Notes: generated from the sequence alone by a model not told the origin. DNA of 64,000 bases from Sphingobium cyanobacteriorum (GCF_030580935.1 NZ_JAUQOM010000004.1:186001-250000); one strand, 5' to 3'. Shown: positions 16,985 to 26,831, counted from the stretch's first letter. Translations and numbers: made by a program.

Positions 16985-18315
16985 GCCGCCAAAACCCTGG
17001 TTCGGATGACGGGGGCAGGAATATATCTGCCCTCGACCACGTCCCTGAAGGGTATGTACAGGCGCAGGACGATCAGCAGCGGGCACGCAGGCACCGGAAG
17101 CCAGTTGGCCATCCGGTCGGCCAGTGGCGCCCCATGCTGGAGATGGATGCGGATCTTGCCATCCGGGTCGACGATGAGCGGATCGCGGTCGCCCAGCGCA
17201 TAGCGATCGATCGCGTTGGGCACCAGAAACTGCGTATCCGCCGCATAGACCGTGACCGACCAGAAGCCGCTGACCGGGATCGGCGGCTCCAGGGTCAGCA
17301 CATAGTCCGCCACAGAAGCGTCGATCACGGAGCCATCGGCCTCATGCTCGGTCGGCAGATAGACGCATTCTTCCAGGTCGGTGCCGTAGATGCCGACGCG
17401 CGCCTGGACGGCGCGGGTGAAGCGCTTTTCGGATGAACCGGACAAAAGATCGCGATCGCCACGGATACGCGGCACCAGATACCATCCGTTCACGACCTTG
17501 CCTGGACTGGCCGCACGCGCACGGATACGGTCGAACGCCGCCTGTGCGCCGTCGCGGATCGCCTGCTGCACCGGGGGGGCAAAGGCTTCGATGTCGAAAT
17601 TCTTGCCCCAGCCGATATGGATGCGGGCGAAGTCAACGAACAGGTCGCGCTCGTCCTCGCGCGGTTCAAGGAAACGTAGCAGATAGTTGAAATAGCTGTA
17701 GATATCGATGCTGCTGAACATCGTCTTGGAGGGCCACATCCACGCCGGGTCTGGTGCGGGGGGCGGTGCTTCGACACCCAGGAAAGCGGACAACGGTTCC
17801 AGTTTGAACTGGTCCTGGATGGCGTTGACCGCCGGTTCGTCGTCCTTGCCCCGGCACAGGATGCGGATGATGAAATAGGAAATCGCCGTGTCGCAAGGGA
17901 TCACCGCGTCCACCCCATCAGGCGTCTCGCCCGACCAGTCCGGCCCTGCAAGAAGATAGCGGCCACCGCCCTGCCCGGTCGTCCTTGTGCCAAGCCAGGC
18001 ATAATTGTGCATGTAGAAGTCGGAAAACTGCACGCTGAAGTAGCGATCGGGGAAAGCGGGCACGGTCAGGACGAGCGGTTCGCGCCGCATGTCGAAGGGG
18101 ACCAGGGTGTAGAGCGTGTCCAGATTGATCTGGACTTCCTTGTTCAGGTCATCCGCCGGATCGATAATGTGGCGATAATGATCGAGACGATTGAAGCCGC
18201 CCTTGCGCACGCCCAGCCAGTGGATGGCGCGATAGCCATGCACGATCGGATAGGCATAGATGAATGCCTCCTCGGCTATCGCGCGGGCCGCTTGCGGCGT
18301 CAGGGTTTCGGTCAT
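16981..18315 (-). CDS. DUF1254/DUF1214 domain protein
   Basis: 444 residues without a signal peptide. The N-terminal half carries the DUF1254 motifs (AFIYAYPIVHGYRAIHW, LDTLYTLVPFDM, RYFSVQFSDFYMHNYAWLGT) and the C-terminal half the DUF1214 motif (PPIPVSGFWSVTVYAADTQF, ending near ADRMANWLPVP). The family is widespread but its biochemical role is unsettled. Here it sits 3 bp after the molybdopterin oxidoreductase and overlaps the terminal SDR, so it belongs to the same pathway. Many family members are exported, so the lack of a signal peptide is worth noting. Confidence 0.88.
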   Translation of the reverse strand: MTETLTPQAARAIAEEAFIYAYPIVHGYRAIHWLGVRKGGFNRLDHYRHIIDPADDLNKEVQINLDTLYTLVPFDMRREPLVLTVPAFPDRYFSVQFSDFYMHNYAWLGTRTTGQGGGRYLLAGPDWSGETPDGVDAVIPCDTAISYFIIRILCRGKDDEPAVNAIQDQFKLEPLSAFLGVEAPPPAPDPAWMWPSKTMFSSIDIYSYFNYLLRFLEPREDERDLFVDFARIHIGWGKNFDIEAFAPPVQQAIRDGAQAAFDRIRARAASPGKVVNGWYLVPRIRGDRDLLSGSSEKRFTRAVQARVGIYGTDLEECVYLPTEHEADGSVIDASVADYVLTLEPPIPVSGFWSVTVYAADTQFLVPNAIDRYALGDRDPLIVDPDGKIRIHLQHGAPLADRMANWLPVPACPLLIVLRLYIPFRDVVEGRYIPAPVIRTRVLAA

Positions 18316-18318
18316 GCT

Positions 18319-20439
18319 CTATCCTCTTGCTTCGATCCGGATGGGTATCGCCGTCATGCGCGGCATGGCGTTGATGGGTTCGCAATCCCTGACGGCGTCG
18401 ATCAGTTGGTTGGGATTGGCGCCCGCTTCCCGGACATCTTCCGGGTCGTCCGGCAGTCCGCCAAATCCATGGGTCATCGCAACCGCGCCGCGCCGGACCG
18501 CCGCATCCGCACCAAGGACGGCGGGAACCCGTCCAAAGCTTGAGACTATGTCGACAATATCGTCCTCTGCAAAACCGGCGTCTCGCAAATCGTCCGGGTG
18601 GCACCATGCCCGATTGGTCGCCATGCGCTGCCGGATCTTCGGCAACAGGCGATATTGTCCATTATAGGTTTCCCGCACGCGATGCGCGATCAGGCGCAAT
18701 GGAAATTCGGCCGACCGGGCATGGTCGCTTTCCCGTGCGACGCCAGCCAGTTCTTCGGCCACATCGGTTGGCATCACTTCAAAACGGGCATCGCGATCAG
18801 ACGCTTCCACGCGCTGCTCAGCCACGTCGAACAGGTGGCCGGACGGGTAGCGGGCGATGGTGTCCAGCGGCACTTGCGACCGATCGAGCAGCATCGCCAG
18901 CAAGGCTTCCGAGGTCGGCGCCCGCTCCATGTCCAGATCCATACCGTTGAATCGGTAAGGAACGCCCAGCCGCCGGCTGATGTCCCACAAATAGCGCCAG
19001 TCATCCTGCGTTTCCGGCGGGGCGGGCACGACAGCGGGGGTATATTGGGCAAATGGCATCGGGAAAAAATAGGTTTCGACGTTCAGCAGCGGAACCGCAG
19101 GCACTTCGTACAAGAGGCGGGCAGGCAGGATGAAGTCCGCCAGGCGCGCCGTTTCATTGAAGGTCGGATCGACAAGAACCAGCAGGTCGAGCGCCCGCAG
19201 CGCATCGACCATGCGGCGCTGGTCCGGCATGGAACTGGCGGGATTGCCGCCCACGACGAACAGGCTGCGGACCCGGTCCGCGTCCGGTGCCATGATCTCC
19301 TCGGCCAGCGTGCCCGCCATCATCTCCCCCTGCATCGGGCCGATGCCGCGCACCCGGCTGGGCCGGCCCTTCGTCCATCGGCGGCGGGGCGGCGCCACTT
19401 GCGCGCGGCGCGGGGTGCGCGGGCTCATCACGCCGGGATTGCCCACAACGTCACCCGCGCGGGGGAAACGGCCACAGATGACGTTCAGGCATTCGTACAG
19501 ATGCTCGGCCAGGTTGGAATGCGGCCCCATGTCCGGCCCGGTCCCGGTCTGCACGCACCCCTTCGGCCCGGCCGCGAAGATATGTGCAGCCTCGACCAAC
19601 ATATCGCGATCCACCCCGGCCCGGCGCGCCACGGCGTCCGGCGTGAAGGGGGCGACGGCGGCGCGCAATGCATCCATCCCGGCGACGAACTGCTCGCAAA
19701 ACATCTTGTCCTCGCGCCCCTCGCGCAGGATGACGTGCAGCAGGCCCGCCGCCAGCGTCACATCCTCTCCGGGCCGGAGCGCCAGATGGAGGTCGGCCAT
19801 CTCGGCGGTCTGCGTGCGCCGGGGATCGACGACGATCAGCTTCATCCCGCGTTCTTTAAGCGCCTTCAGCGTCTTTTGCGGATTGAAGGACAGCGCGCCC
19901 GCGGACACCGACACCAGCGGATTATTGCCCACCAGCATCCAGACATCGGATTCCGTGGCCATGTGGCGTCCCGCCGCCCACACGCCGATCCGTTCCATCG
20001 CCACCCATTTGGCGGACTGGTCGATCGTCATGCTGGAATAGAACTGGTCGCTGCCCAGCGATGCCAGCCAGCCGGGAAGGGCATAATGGCTGAGCGTCTG
20101 GAACCAGGGATTGGTCCCGCGCCAGCCCGCCACGCTGCGCGGCCCATGCGCTTCGATGATCCCCTTGAGCCGCTCGGCAATCTCGTCCAGGGCCTCGTCC
20201 ACCGGCACGGGCACATGCGCGCCGTCCTTCTGCCGCCGCAGCGCCTGCGTCACCCGGTCCGGCCCATGCAGCATGTCGGGCGCCTGAAGCCCCTTCATGC
20301 AGGCATAGCCACGGGTCAGCGGATGCGCCTTGTCCCCCCGGATCGCGACGATGCGATCATCCTCTATGTCAAGCATCACGCCGCAACTGCCAGAGCAGAT
20401 GCGGCAGAAGCTGTGGGCAGTCCGACGCTCGCCCATCAT
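18319..20439 (-). CDS. Molybdopterin-dependent oxidoreductase with an N-terminal [4Fe-4S] site
   Basis: 706 residues (705 if the next ATG is used). The start at 20439 overlaps the upstream SDR stop by 4 bp. The N-terminus has Cys-x2-Cys-x3-Cys (FCRICSGSCG) and a fourth Cys near residue 47 (GYACMKG), the iron-sulfur site of the DMSO-reductase / formate-dehydrogenase superfamily. Large central domains carry MLVGNNPLVS and VDPRRTQTAEMADLHLALRP, which contact the bis-MGD cofactor, and the C-terminal domain contains NRAWCHPDDLRDAGF. No twin-arginine signal is seen, so it is cytoplasmic. No dedicated electron-transfer subunit is adjacent. The reaction may be dehydrogenation, hydration or hydroxylation; I cannot choose between them. 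Confidence 0.88.
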   Translation of the reverse strand: MMGERRTAHSFCRICSGSCGVMLDIEDDRIVAIRGDKAHPLTRGYACMKGLQAPDMLHGPDRVTQALRRQKDGAHVPVPVDEALDEIAERLKGIIEAHGPRSVAGWRGTNPWFQTLSHYALPGWLASLGSDQFYSSMTIDQSAKWVAMERIGVWAAGRHMATESDVWMLVGNNPLVSVSAGALSFNPQKTLKALKERGMKLIVVDPRRTQTAEMADLHLALRPGEDVTLAAGLLHVILREGREDKMFCEQFVAGMDALRAAVAPFTPDAVARRAGVDRDMLVEAAHIFAAGPKGCVQTGTGPDMGPHSNLAEHLYECLNVICGRFPRAGDVVGNPGVMSPRTPRRAQVAPPRRRWTKGRPSRVRGIGPMQGEMMAGTLAEEIMAPDADRVRSLFVVGGNPASSMPDQRRMVDALRALDLLVLVDPTFNETARLADFILPARLLYEVPAVPLLNVETYFFPMPFAQYTPAVVPAPPETQDDWRYLWDISRRLGVPYRFNGMDLDMERAPTSEALLAMLLDRSQVPLDTIARYPSGHLFDVAEQRVEASDRDARFEVMPTDVAEELAGVARESDHARSAEFPLRLIAHRVRETYNGQYRLLPKIRQRMATNRAWCHPDDLRDAGFAEDDIVDIVSSFGRVPAVLGADAAVRRGAVAMTHGFGGLPDDPEDVREAGANPNQLIDAVRDCEPINAMPRMTAIPIRIEARG

Positions 20440-21212
20440 CGCCCCGATGGCAGATTGCCCAGCGTCAGGCCCCCGTCCACCGACAGGACAGAACCGTTGC
20501 AGTAGGACGAGGCATTGCTGGCCAGGAACAGGGCCGCCGAAGCGATCTCGCTCTGTTCGGCAAAGCGCCGGCTCGGCAGGAAGTCGCGCAACGCCTGAAG
20601 GACGGCACCGCCGCCCGCCTGTTCCGCTTCCGCCACGGATTCGCCATTGATGAAGCCGGACGCGATGCAGTTGGCCCGGATGCCATAGCGCGACAGGTCC
20701 ATGGCCATGGCTTTGGTCAGCGTCACCATGCCGCCCTTCGACGCGCAATAATCGGCATTGTTGGGAAAACCGACCACGCCGGCGGTGGATGCAATACCCA
20801 CGATGGACCCCCCGATCCTGGCGTCCACCATCGCCTGCGCCGCGGCCTGGGCCGTGACGAAATAGCCTTTCAGATTGGTGTCTAGCATCTGGTCCCAATG
20901 CGCTTCATCGATCTTCAGAAAGGCGCGCTGGTGCATATAGGCCGCGTTGTAGATCAGGGCGTCGACCCGTCCGAAACGTTCGACCGCGCTGGTGATGATG
21001 GCGCGCGCCTGCTGCGCGTCCGCCATGTCCGCCGTCACGGCCAGTGCCTGCCGCCCCCGTGCCTCGATCTCGCCCGCCACGGCCTGAATGGCAGAGGCGC
21101 TGCGCGCGGCGACCACCAGATTCGCGCCGGCATCCGCCGCCGCCAGGGCGATGACACGTCCGGTATTCTTGCTGGCGCCAGCGACCACCACGATCTTGTC
21201 GGTCAGATTCAT
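20436..21212 (-). CDS. Short-chain dehydrogenase/reductase
   Basis: 258 residues. I placed the start at ATG 21212 because GGAGG lies 7 bp upstream and it forms a TGATG overlap with the sulfotransferase stop; an in-frame GTG precedes it. SDR motifs: AGASKNTG for the dinucleotide, YNAAYM for NNAG, catalytic Ser in IASTAG, and YCASK. The C-terminus ends in the usual VDGG region. It lies between sulfotransferase and molybdopterin enzyme genes, consistent with a dehydrogenation step of a P450-initiated pathway. Only 4 bp separate its stop from the next start. Confidence 0.9.
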   Translation of the reverse strand: MNLTDKIVVVAGASKNTGRVIALAAADAGANLVVAARSASAIQAVAGEIEARGRQALAVTADMADAQQARAIITSAVERFGRVDALIYNAAYMHQRAFLKIDEAHWDQMLDTNLKGYFVTAQAAAQAMVDARIGGSIVGIASTAGVVGFPNNADYCASKGGMVTLTKAMAMDLSRYGIRANCIASGFINGESVAEAEQAGGGAVLQALRDFLPSRRFAEQSEIASAALFLASNASSYCNGSVLSVDGGLTLGNLPSGR

Positions 21213-22468
21213 CACTTGTCCTCCGCAGGAATGCCATATTTTTCGACATAATCGGCGAACAGGGCGTCGATCCCTTCCGCGCTGAGGCCAAAATCTTCCA
21301 GCCGGTATTTATGGCCACCGTGACGCGCATCCCTGTCTTCCGAAGCAGCGTTGAGGGCGGCACGGGCTTCGGGCGTGAACGGGATGCCGATGAAGTCGTA
21401 GATGCGCTGCATCTGCTGCGCCCAGTCGGCATTGATGTCCGCGTAACGCATGTCCAACTGCTGGTCGGCCGGAACGATGGTCCGCCGCTCCTGTTCGACT
21501 TTGGCAATCTGGCTGTGCACTTTTTCGGCGATATAATGGCCCAGCGCGTGGGGATCATTGTCATCGGACCCCAGGATCGAAATGTTCCAGAACATCGAAC
21601 AGGTCGATGCCACCGTCTTGCGCGGATCACGGTGCATGAAAACGATTTTCGCGTCGGGGAAAACCTGCATCAACGCATCGATATCCTGCATGTGCTGCGG
21701 CGATTTGAACACCCAGGGCCGATCGGGATCATCCTTGCGGAACCAGGCGACAAGCTGGATCAGCTTCTTCATATAGGCATAGGCCGCGTGCTGGTTCGTC
21801 CGCAGGCAATAGCGGCCATAGGTCGGCACGAATCGCTGCACCTCGATCATGAGCGAGGAGAAGCTCATGCTCAAAAGCCCGATTTCTTCCTCTGGCGCTT
21901 CGGCATCGAGCGTATGGATATGCGCATTTTCCGGATTCATCGCCAGGAACGCGGCGTGCGCGCCCTTGGCGCGTCCGATGCGCGGATCGGGGCCGTCGCC
22001 AAAACTCGCCGGCATCGGCACCGGGAAATTGATCTCCCAGTCGCGCAGATACAGAAAGCGTGGATCACGCGCCAGCAGCCGATGCGCCCTGGTCGTGCCG
22101 GACCGTGCCGACCCGACGATGAACGTCATCGGCCCCAGCTTCGTCTCCAATATTTCCGGGTGGCGATCGAACAGATCCTGCGCGCGCAGCCGGTCGGCAA
22201 GGCGCGCGATCAGGAACTGCCGCGCCATCACCCGCCCGAACGGGTTGAGCTTTGCTTCATCTTCGATAGACCGGATCAGGACGCGCAAATTAGTGCGAAA
22301 CGGATCGTCCCCGAAGAAATGCAGGCCGGTCTGCTTGCGGGCGGCAGCGATGATCGCCGCTTCCGAAAAATCGGCGTCGGGCGGCACCACCGGACGCCGC
22401 ACCGTCTGCACCCGATCACCCAGCGCGATTTGGGCATCCTCAAATGCCGGAGCCGCTCTATCTGCCAT
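21212..22468 (-). CDS. Sulfotransferase family protein (PAPS-dependent)
   Basis: 418 residues. The 5'-phosphosulfate loop is clear at residues 119-131 (GSARSGTTRAHRL), and the 3'-phosphate site is HRDPRKTVASTCSMF. Cytoplasmic sulfotransferases of this group move sulfate from PAPS to a hydroxyl of a small lipophilic molecule. An extended N-terminal helix region (about 110 residues) precedes the P-loop, typical of the Sulfotransfer_3 type found in actinobacteria and sphingomonads. It lies between the P450 and an SDR gene in one operon, so the acceptor may be a hydroxylated steroid-like or aromatic compound. The substrate is inferred, not shown. Confidence 0.87.
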   Translation of the reverse strand: MADRAAPAFEDAQIALGDRVQTVRRPVVPPDADFSEAAIIAAARKQTGLHFFGDDPFRTNLRVLIRSIEDEAKLNPFGRVMARQFLIARLADRLRAQDLFDRHPEILETKLGPMTFIVGSARSGTTRAHRLLARDPRFLYLRDWEINFPVPMPASFGDGPDPRIGRAKGAHAAFLAMNPENAHIHTLDAEAPEEEIGLLSMSFSSLMIEVQRFVPTYGRYCLRTNQHAAYAYMKKLIQLVAWFRKDDPDRPWVFKSPQHMQDIDALMQVFPDAKIVFMHRDPRKTVASTCSMFWNISILGSDDNDPHALGHYIAEKVHSQIAKVEQERRTIVPADQQLDMRYADINADWAQQMQRIYDFIGIPFTPEARAALNAASEDRDARHGGHKYRLEDFGLSAEGIDALFADYVEKYGIPAEDK

Positions 22469-22525
22469 TGATATTCTCTCTCCACCTTTTCTTTTATCTT
22501 TTCCGGCACGCCCTGGCCGTGGGCG

Positions 22526-23773
22526 TTACCAACTGACCGGCATGTAGTTGCGGCCCCAGTTCATCCAGGGATGGATGCGCCGCGTCTCGCCCGTCGTCAT
22601 GCGCAGGGTCGGCACCCGCCGGATCAGAGCGGCGATGCCGATGCGCGCGTCGAGCCGGGCGAGCGGCGCGCCGATGCACAGATGAGAACCCCAGCCGAAC
22701 GACAGATGCTTCATCGCCTCGCCAAGCGGGCGATCGAGACTGAAGCTGTCGGGATCATGGAAGATGCCGGGATCGCGGTTGGCCCCGGCGATCGAAAAGA
22801 ACAGGCGCCCCTTGGGCGGGATCGTCGCGCCGTGCATCTCCACTTCACGGGTCGCCGCGCGACACTGGCCCAGGACCGGCGGATCGAAGCGCAGGCTTTC
22901 TTCAATGGCGATCTTCACCAGATCGGGATTGGCGACCACCCGTTCCCAGCGCGTCTCACGCTCCTGCTGGAGCCGCCAGACGCAGTTCATGATGAGCGAG
23001 GTCGAAGTCTCCTGCCCCGCAGTCAGGAAGGTCGCGCACATATTGGCGATTTCCGCATCGGTGAGCGGCCGCCCGTCGATCCGCGCCGCCAGCATCCGCG
23101 ACAGGAAATCGTCGGACAGGATCGTGCCGACATGTTCGTCGGTCGGTTCCGACACCCCCGCCTTTGCGGCAAGGTCGCGCCGTTCATTGACCATGGCGAT
23201 GAAATGTTCGGCAAATTCGGGATAGACGGCGCGATCGCGGCCGGATTCGGGATCGTCATAGATCCCCATCATCAGCTCGTCGCCCCAATGCTTGTACAAT
23301 TTGTAATTCTCGCGCGGCGCGCCGAGCATGATGCACATCACCTGCCCGGTGAGCGGCAGCGCGAAATCATCATGCAGTTCTGCCTCGCCGCCCTTGGCGA
23401 GCATGGCGTCGATGATCTCTTCGGCCAGGTCCTTGATGACCGGATCGAGCGACTTGAGCGTCGGCTGCACGACCGCCGGCATCAGGAAGGAACGCCATTT
23501 GTCATGCTCCGGCGTATCCGTCACGATGCCGGTATTATGCGCATAGGTGCGCAGGGAATTGCCATATTTGAACGTCCAGTCCCCGACCGTCCTGTCGTTC
23601 AGTATTTCATTCTTGATCTGCCCATAATCGCTGAGCATCCAGAAATCATATTTCGCGCCCTCGCGGTGATAGAAGGGGCAGGCGGCGCGCAGTTCGGAAT
23701 AGAATTTTCCGGGGTCCGCCTTGGCCTCCGCGCTCATCGGGTCGAACTTGCTGCCGGGCAATGCATCCGTCAT
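22526..23773 (-). CDS. Cytochrome P450 monooxygenase
   Basis: 415 residues, soluble bacterial type with no membrane anchor. The heme-binding loop is FGWGSHLCIG with Cys366 as ligand. The I-helix has FLTAGQETST, which includes the acidic residue and Thr used in O2 activation, and the K-helix ExxR is EESLRFD. The start has GAGAGGA six bases upstream. It is the first gene of a six-gene minus-strand operon ending with the SDR at 16241. No ferredoxin or reductase is encoded nearby, so it must borrow electron donors from elsewhere. It probably hydroxylates the pathway substrate. Confidence 0.95.
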   Translation of the reverse strand: MTDALPGSKFDPMSAEAKADPGKFYSELRAACPFYHREGAKYDFWMLSDYGQIKNEILNDRTVGDWTFKYGNSLRTYAHNTGIVTDTPEHDKWRSFLMPAVVQPTLKSLDPVIKDLAEEIIDAMLAKGGEAELHDDFALPLTGQVMCIMLGAPRENYKLYKHWGDELMMGIYDDPESGRDRAVYPEFAEHFIAMVNERRDLAAKAGVSEPTDEHVGTILSDDFLSRMLAARIDGRPLTDAEIANMCATFLTAGQETSTSLIMNCVWRLQQERETRWERVVANPDLVKIAIEESLRFDPPVLGQCRAATREVEMHGATIPPKGRLFFSIAGANRDPGIFHDPDSFSLDRPLGEAMKHLSFGWGSHLCIGAPLARLDARIGIAALIRRVPTLRMTTGETRRIHPWMNWGRNYMPVSW

Positions 23774-23873
23774 GGACGTCCTCTCAACTAAATGCTTTGA
23801 GATGGGCTATCCCTGCCGGATCGTCCTGCCATCCACCAGTTGGTGTATCAGGCGCATAATTTGGACCTGACGA

Positions 23874-24971
23874 ATGCGTGACCTGCCCGACCTTCGCGAC
23901 GCCATCTACAACGCACCGCTCGACATGCGCCCATGGAAGGAAGCCCTGGCCCTTTTCCGCCAGGCGTTGGACGCGCGCTTTGTCTATATGTCGTTCCGGC
24001 CGGTTCATGAAGGCGCCGTGGGCATCGGCATTTCCGCCGCCGATACGGACGTTTCCACCATGCGGCGGGACTATGCCGAGCGGTTCCAGCACATCAATCC
24101 CATGGCCTTTGATCGCATGGAACTGGGCAAGGTATATTCCATCCGCGACTTTGCCGCCGAGGATCATCCCTTCTGGACCGACTATCTGAACCCGTCGGGC
24201 ATCGGCAACGCCTATGGTTTCAGCATCAGCAACGGCGATTTCCATGCCGTGATCCACCTCGTCAGGGCTGCCGAAAAGGGCGATCTGACGGGAGATCAGG
24301 TGCGGTGGTGGGAATCGCACGCGCCCGCATTTTCAAGCGCTGTCCGGGTGTTCGGTGAAATGCGTCTCCGCCACTTCGTGACCGGGCTTCAGTCCCAGGT
24401 GCTGGATCGCATGTCATTGGGCATGATGATACTCGATGCCAATGCGCATCTGCTCTTTGCCAATATGGCCGCGCATGAGATCCTGGCGAGCCAGAGGCAT
24501 TTTGGCCTGTCGGACGACCTTCGCCTGCGCTTCGCGCGCCCGGATCACCAGAAAGTCCTGCTGCAAAGTTGCGCGGCGTCCGGCGATGGGGGCAACCGGC
24601 TGCTGTGCTGTTCGGACGGCGATTATGCTGACCGCGTGATCGAGATACTGCTGTCATCGGTCGAACCCGATCATGATTTCGGGCTTGCCAGCGCCCCGGC
24701 ACTGGTTGTCTATCTTCACAATCGCGCGGCCTCCGCGGCCCCGGCCCCCGAATTGCTGGCAACCCTGTTCGGCCTCACCCAGGCCGAAGCGAAAGTTCTG
24801 GCCACCCTTGCCGCTGGCAGCACCATTGCAGAGGCCGCCATTCTCCTTGGCCTGAGCGAAAATACCGTTCGGACACAGACCAAGCGCATTCTCTCCAAGG
24901 TCGGTGTCTCGCGCCAGACCGACTTGATCCGTCTCGCGATAGGCAGCCTGGCCAACCTCGTCGGCAAATAA
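23874..24971 (+). CDS. LuxR family (HTH) transcriptional regulator
   Basis: 365 residues. The C-terminal ~65 residues form a LuxR-type helix-turn-helix: LTQAEAKVLATLAAGSTIAE, then LGLSENTVRTQTKRILSKVG. The N-terminal ~290 residues resemble the ligand- or PAS-like domains of orphan sphingomonad LuxR proteins; no receiver domain or acyl-homoserine-lactone signature is obvious. It is divergent from the P450 operon across a 100-bp gap that contains CACCA-GT-TGGTG (23834-23845), so control of that operon is likely. The start has only a weak ribosome-binding site. Confidence 0.88.
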   Translation: MRDLPDLRDAIYNAPLDMRPWKEALALFRQALDARFVYMSFRPVHEGAVGIGISAADTDVSTMRRDYAERFQHINPMAFDRMELGKVYSIRDFAAEDHPFWTDYLNPSGIGNAYGFSISNGDFHAVIHLVRAAEKGDLTGDQVRWWESHAPAFSSAVRVFGEMRLRHFVTGLQSQVLDRMSLGMMILDANAHLLFANMAAHEILASQRHFGLSDDLRLRFARPDHQKVLLQSCAASGDGGNRLLCCSDGDYADRVIEILLSSVEPDHDFGLASAPALVVYLHNRAASAAPAPELLATLFGLTQAEAKVLATLAAGSTIAEAAILLGLSENTVRTQTKRILSKVGVSRQTDLIRLAIGSLANLVGK

Positions 24972-25086
24972 GCATCCCCCCTTGCCAGGCGTCTGAAGGA
25001 AAGCCGCGCCTTGCCTCATCGGTTGGGCCGGGCGCAGATGCCGATCGCGCCGTCCGCCCAAGGGTTTCACCGCGCTGGAGGCGCGC

Positions 25087-26697
25087 TCAACCTGCCAGAT
25101 GCGGGACCGCAGGTGACGGGTCGGATGCCGGATCGTCGTCGGGCAAGGACACAGGGCGCGCTTGTTTCACGAACCACAAGGTGAGCAGGATAAGGGCTGT
25201 CAGCACCCCGCACAAAAGCCATGCCGCATTGACGGCGGGAACCAGTGCGGCCTTTTCCACCAAGGGCCGGATCATCTCTGTTGCATATTCGTCCAGCGGC
25301 TGGCCGCGTTGTTCCAGAAAGACATCCCTTGGTATGCCGATCTCCACGGCTGTCGCCACATCGCCGGCGCGCAGTTTCCCGGCGATCCGGGCAGATTCCG
25401 TTGCGGCCCTGCTGAAGATGGTGGTGTCGATCAGCGCCAGGCCGACTGCACCGCCCAGGTTGCGCATGAGGTTGAACAACCCGCTGCCGTCCGCCACCAT
25501 GGCCGCCGGCAACCGCCCCAGCGCCATCCGCGTGGGCGGCAGCAGGCAGAACATGATCGCCGCCCCCCGCACCATCTGGGGTATCAGCATGTCGGCAAAA
25601 TCGGTCTGCGCGGTCTGGCGGGCGCTCAACAACAGCCCGATCGCAAAAAGCGCGAAGCCGAACGCCGTCAGCCACCGGGGATCGACCCGGCGTTCGGCCC
25701 AGACCGCCAGCGGGGCCGTCGCCAGTTGAGTCAGCCCCGTCACCAGCATGATCTCACCGATGCGCAGCGGCCCATGATCCCGCACCAGGCCAAGGAAGAA
25801 AGGCATCAGATAGGTCGATCCGAACAGGCCGAAACCCAGCACGAAACTGAGCATGCAACCGATGGTGAAATGGCGGTCGGCAAAGCAGCGCAGTTGCACC
25901 AGGGGCGCAGCCGACACCCATGTGCGTCCTGTGAACGCCGCCGCGCATACCGCCGACACACCCAGCAGCACCAGCACCTGGGGCGCGCTCCAGCCCAGCG
26001 AGGGCGCATCTTTCAACCCGATTTGAAGCGTGATCAGACTGGTCGCGAGCAATATAAGCGCAAGGATGTCGATCGCCCTTGCCGCATGCCGTTCGGCCAC
26101 CTGCCCGCGCAGGAATAGCGCGACACCCACCGCAGCGACGATACCGGGCAGGATGTTCACCCGGAACAGCCAGTGCCAGGAATAGGACTGGGTGATCCAC
26201 CCTCCGACGATCGGGCCAATCGTGGGGGCCAGCACGGCGGCGACGCCCGCGATCGTCGTAGCCAGCGCCTGCGCGCGCGGTGGGAACAGCAGGAACACAG
26301 CCGCGAACACGGCCGGGATCAGCGTGCCACCGGAAAATCCCTGCACGATGCGCCATGCAATCAGTTGGCCAAAGCCCGTGCTGATCGCGCAACCGAAGGA
26401 AGCGATCGTGAAGAGGCTGACCGCGCCCACGAACAGCCAGCGCATCCCAATTCTGGCCATCAGATATCCGGTCAACGGTATGGCCACGATCTCGGCCGTC
26501 AGATAGGCCGTCTGCACCCAGATCATCCGGTCGGGCGCTATCCCCAGCGCGGCCTGGATGGTGGGCAGCGATGTGGCGACGATCTGGATGTCGAGGATGG
26601 CCATGAACATCCCCAGGCACATCAGGATGAAGCCCGTCCATGCACGATAGCCGGCCGCCTGTGTTCCGCGACCATTCAGGTCAGACCCATCATCCAT
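25087..26697 (-). CDS. MFS efflux transporter, DHA2 (EmrB/QacA) type
   Basis: 536 residues with about 14 membrane helices. Helix 1 contains FMAILDIQIVATSLPTI, the DHA2 signature, followed by motif A-like GYLMARIGMRW and the PAVFAAVFLLFPPRAQALA region. It is divergent from the type III polyketide synthase gene across 134 bp with a shared palindrome, which suggests it exports the polyketide or a related toxic compound. No HlyD/EmrA partner is adjacent, so export may stop at the periplasm or use a remote partner. Confidence 0.9.
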   Translation of the reverse strand: MDDGSDLNGRGTQAAGYRAWTGFILMCLGMFMAILDIQIVATSLPTIQAALGIAPDRMIWVQTAYLTAEIVAIPLTGYLMARIGMRWLFVGAVSLFTIASFGCAISTGFGQLIAWRIVQGFSGGTLIPAVFAAVFLLFPPRAQALATTIAGVAAVLAPTIGPIVGGWITQSYSWHWLFRVNILPGIVAAVGVALFLRGQVAERHAARAIDILALILLATSLITLQIGLKDAPSLGWSAPQVLVLLGVSAVCAAAFTGRTWVSAAPLVQLRCFADRHFTIGCMLSFVLGFGLFGSTYLMPFFLGLVRDHGPLRIGEIMLVTGLTQLATAPLAVWAERRVDPRWLTAFGFALFAIGLLLSARQTAQTDFADMLIPQMVRGAAIMFCLLPPTRMALGRLPAAMVADGSGLFNLMRNLGGAVGLALIDTTIFSRAATESARIAGKLRAGDVATAVEIGIPRDVFLEQRGQPLDEYATEMIRPLVEKAALVPAVNAAWLLCGVLTALILLTLWFVKQARPVSLPDDDPASDPSPAVPHLAG

Positions 26698-26730
26698 CGT
26701 CGCACCCGCCCCCGTCTTGCCACGCTTGCC

Positions 26731-26746
26731 ATAGCCCTGTGGCTAT
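26731..26746. promoter_or_regulatory. Inverted repeat ATAGCC-CTGT-GGCTAT between efflux and PKS genes
   Basis: A perfect 6-bp inverted repeat sits in the divergent promoter region, 34 bp before the MFS start and about 85 bp before the polyketide synthase start. It is suited to co-regulate both directions. No regulator is encoded next to it. Confidence 0.45.
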
Positions 26747-26831
26747 CGGATACAAGGAACTACCGGAGGTCGAAGTCGTTGCGCAGAAGAAGCTTTTTTG
26801 CCGGTCCGCCGGTCACGTCAGGCGGTCCTTC

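Noticed and set aside
18598..20505. A 635-codon open frame opposite the molybdopterin oxidoreductase
   Set aside because: Same reasoning: antisense shadow with His/Arg/Gln-rich nonsense composition; the opposite frame has the Cys-rich iron-sulfur motif and operon overlaps.
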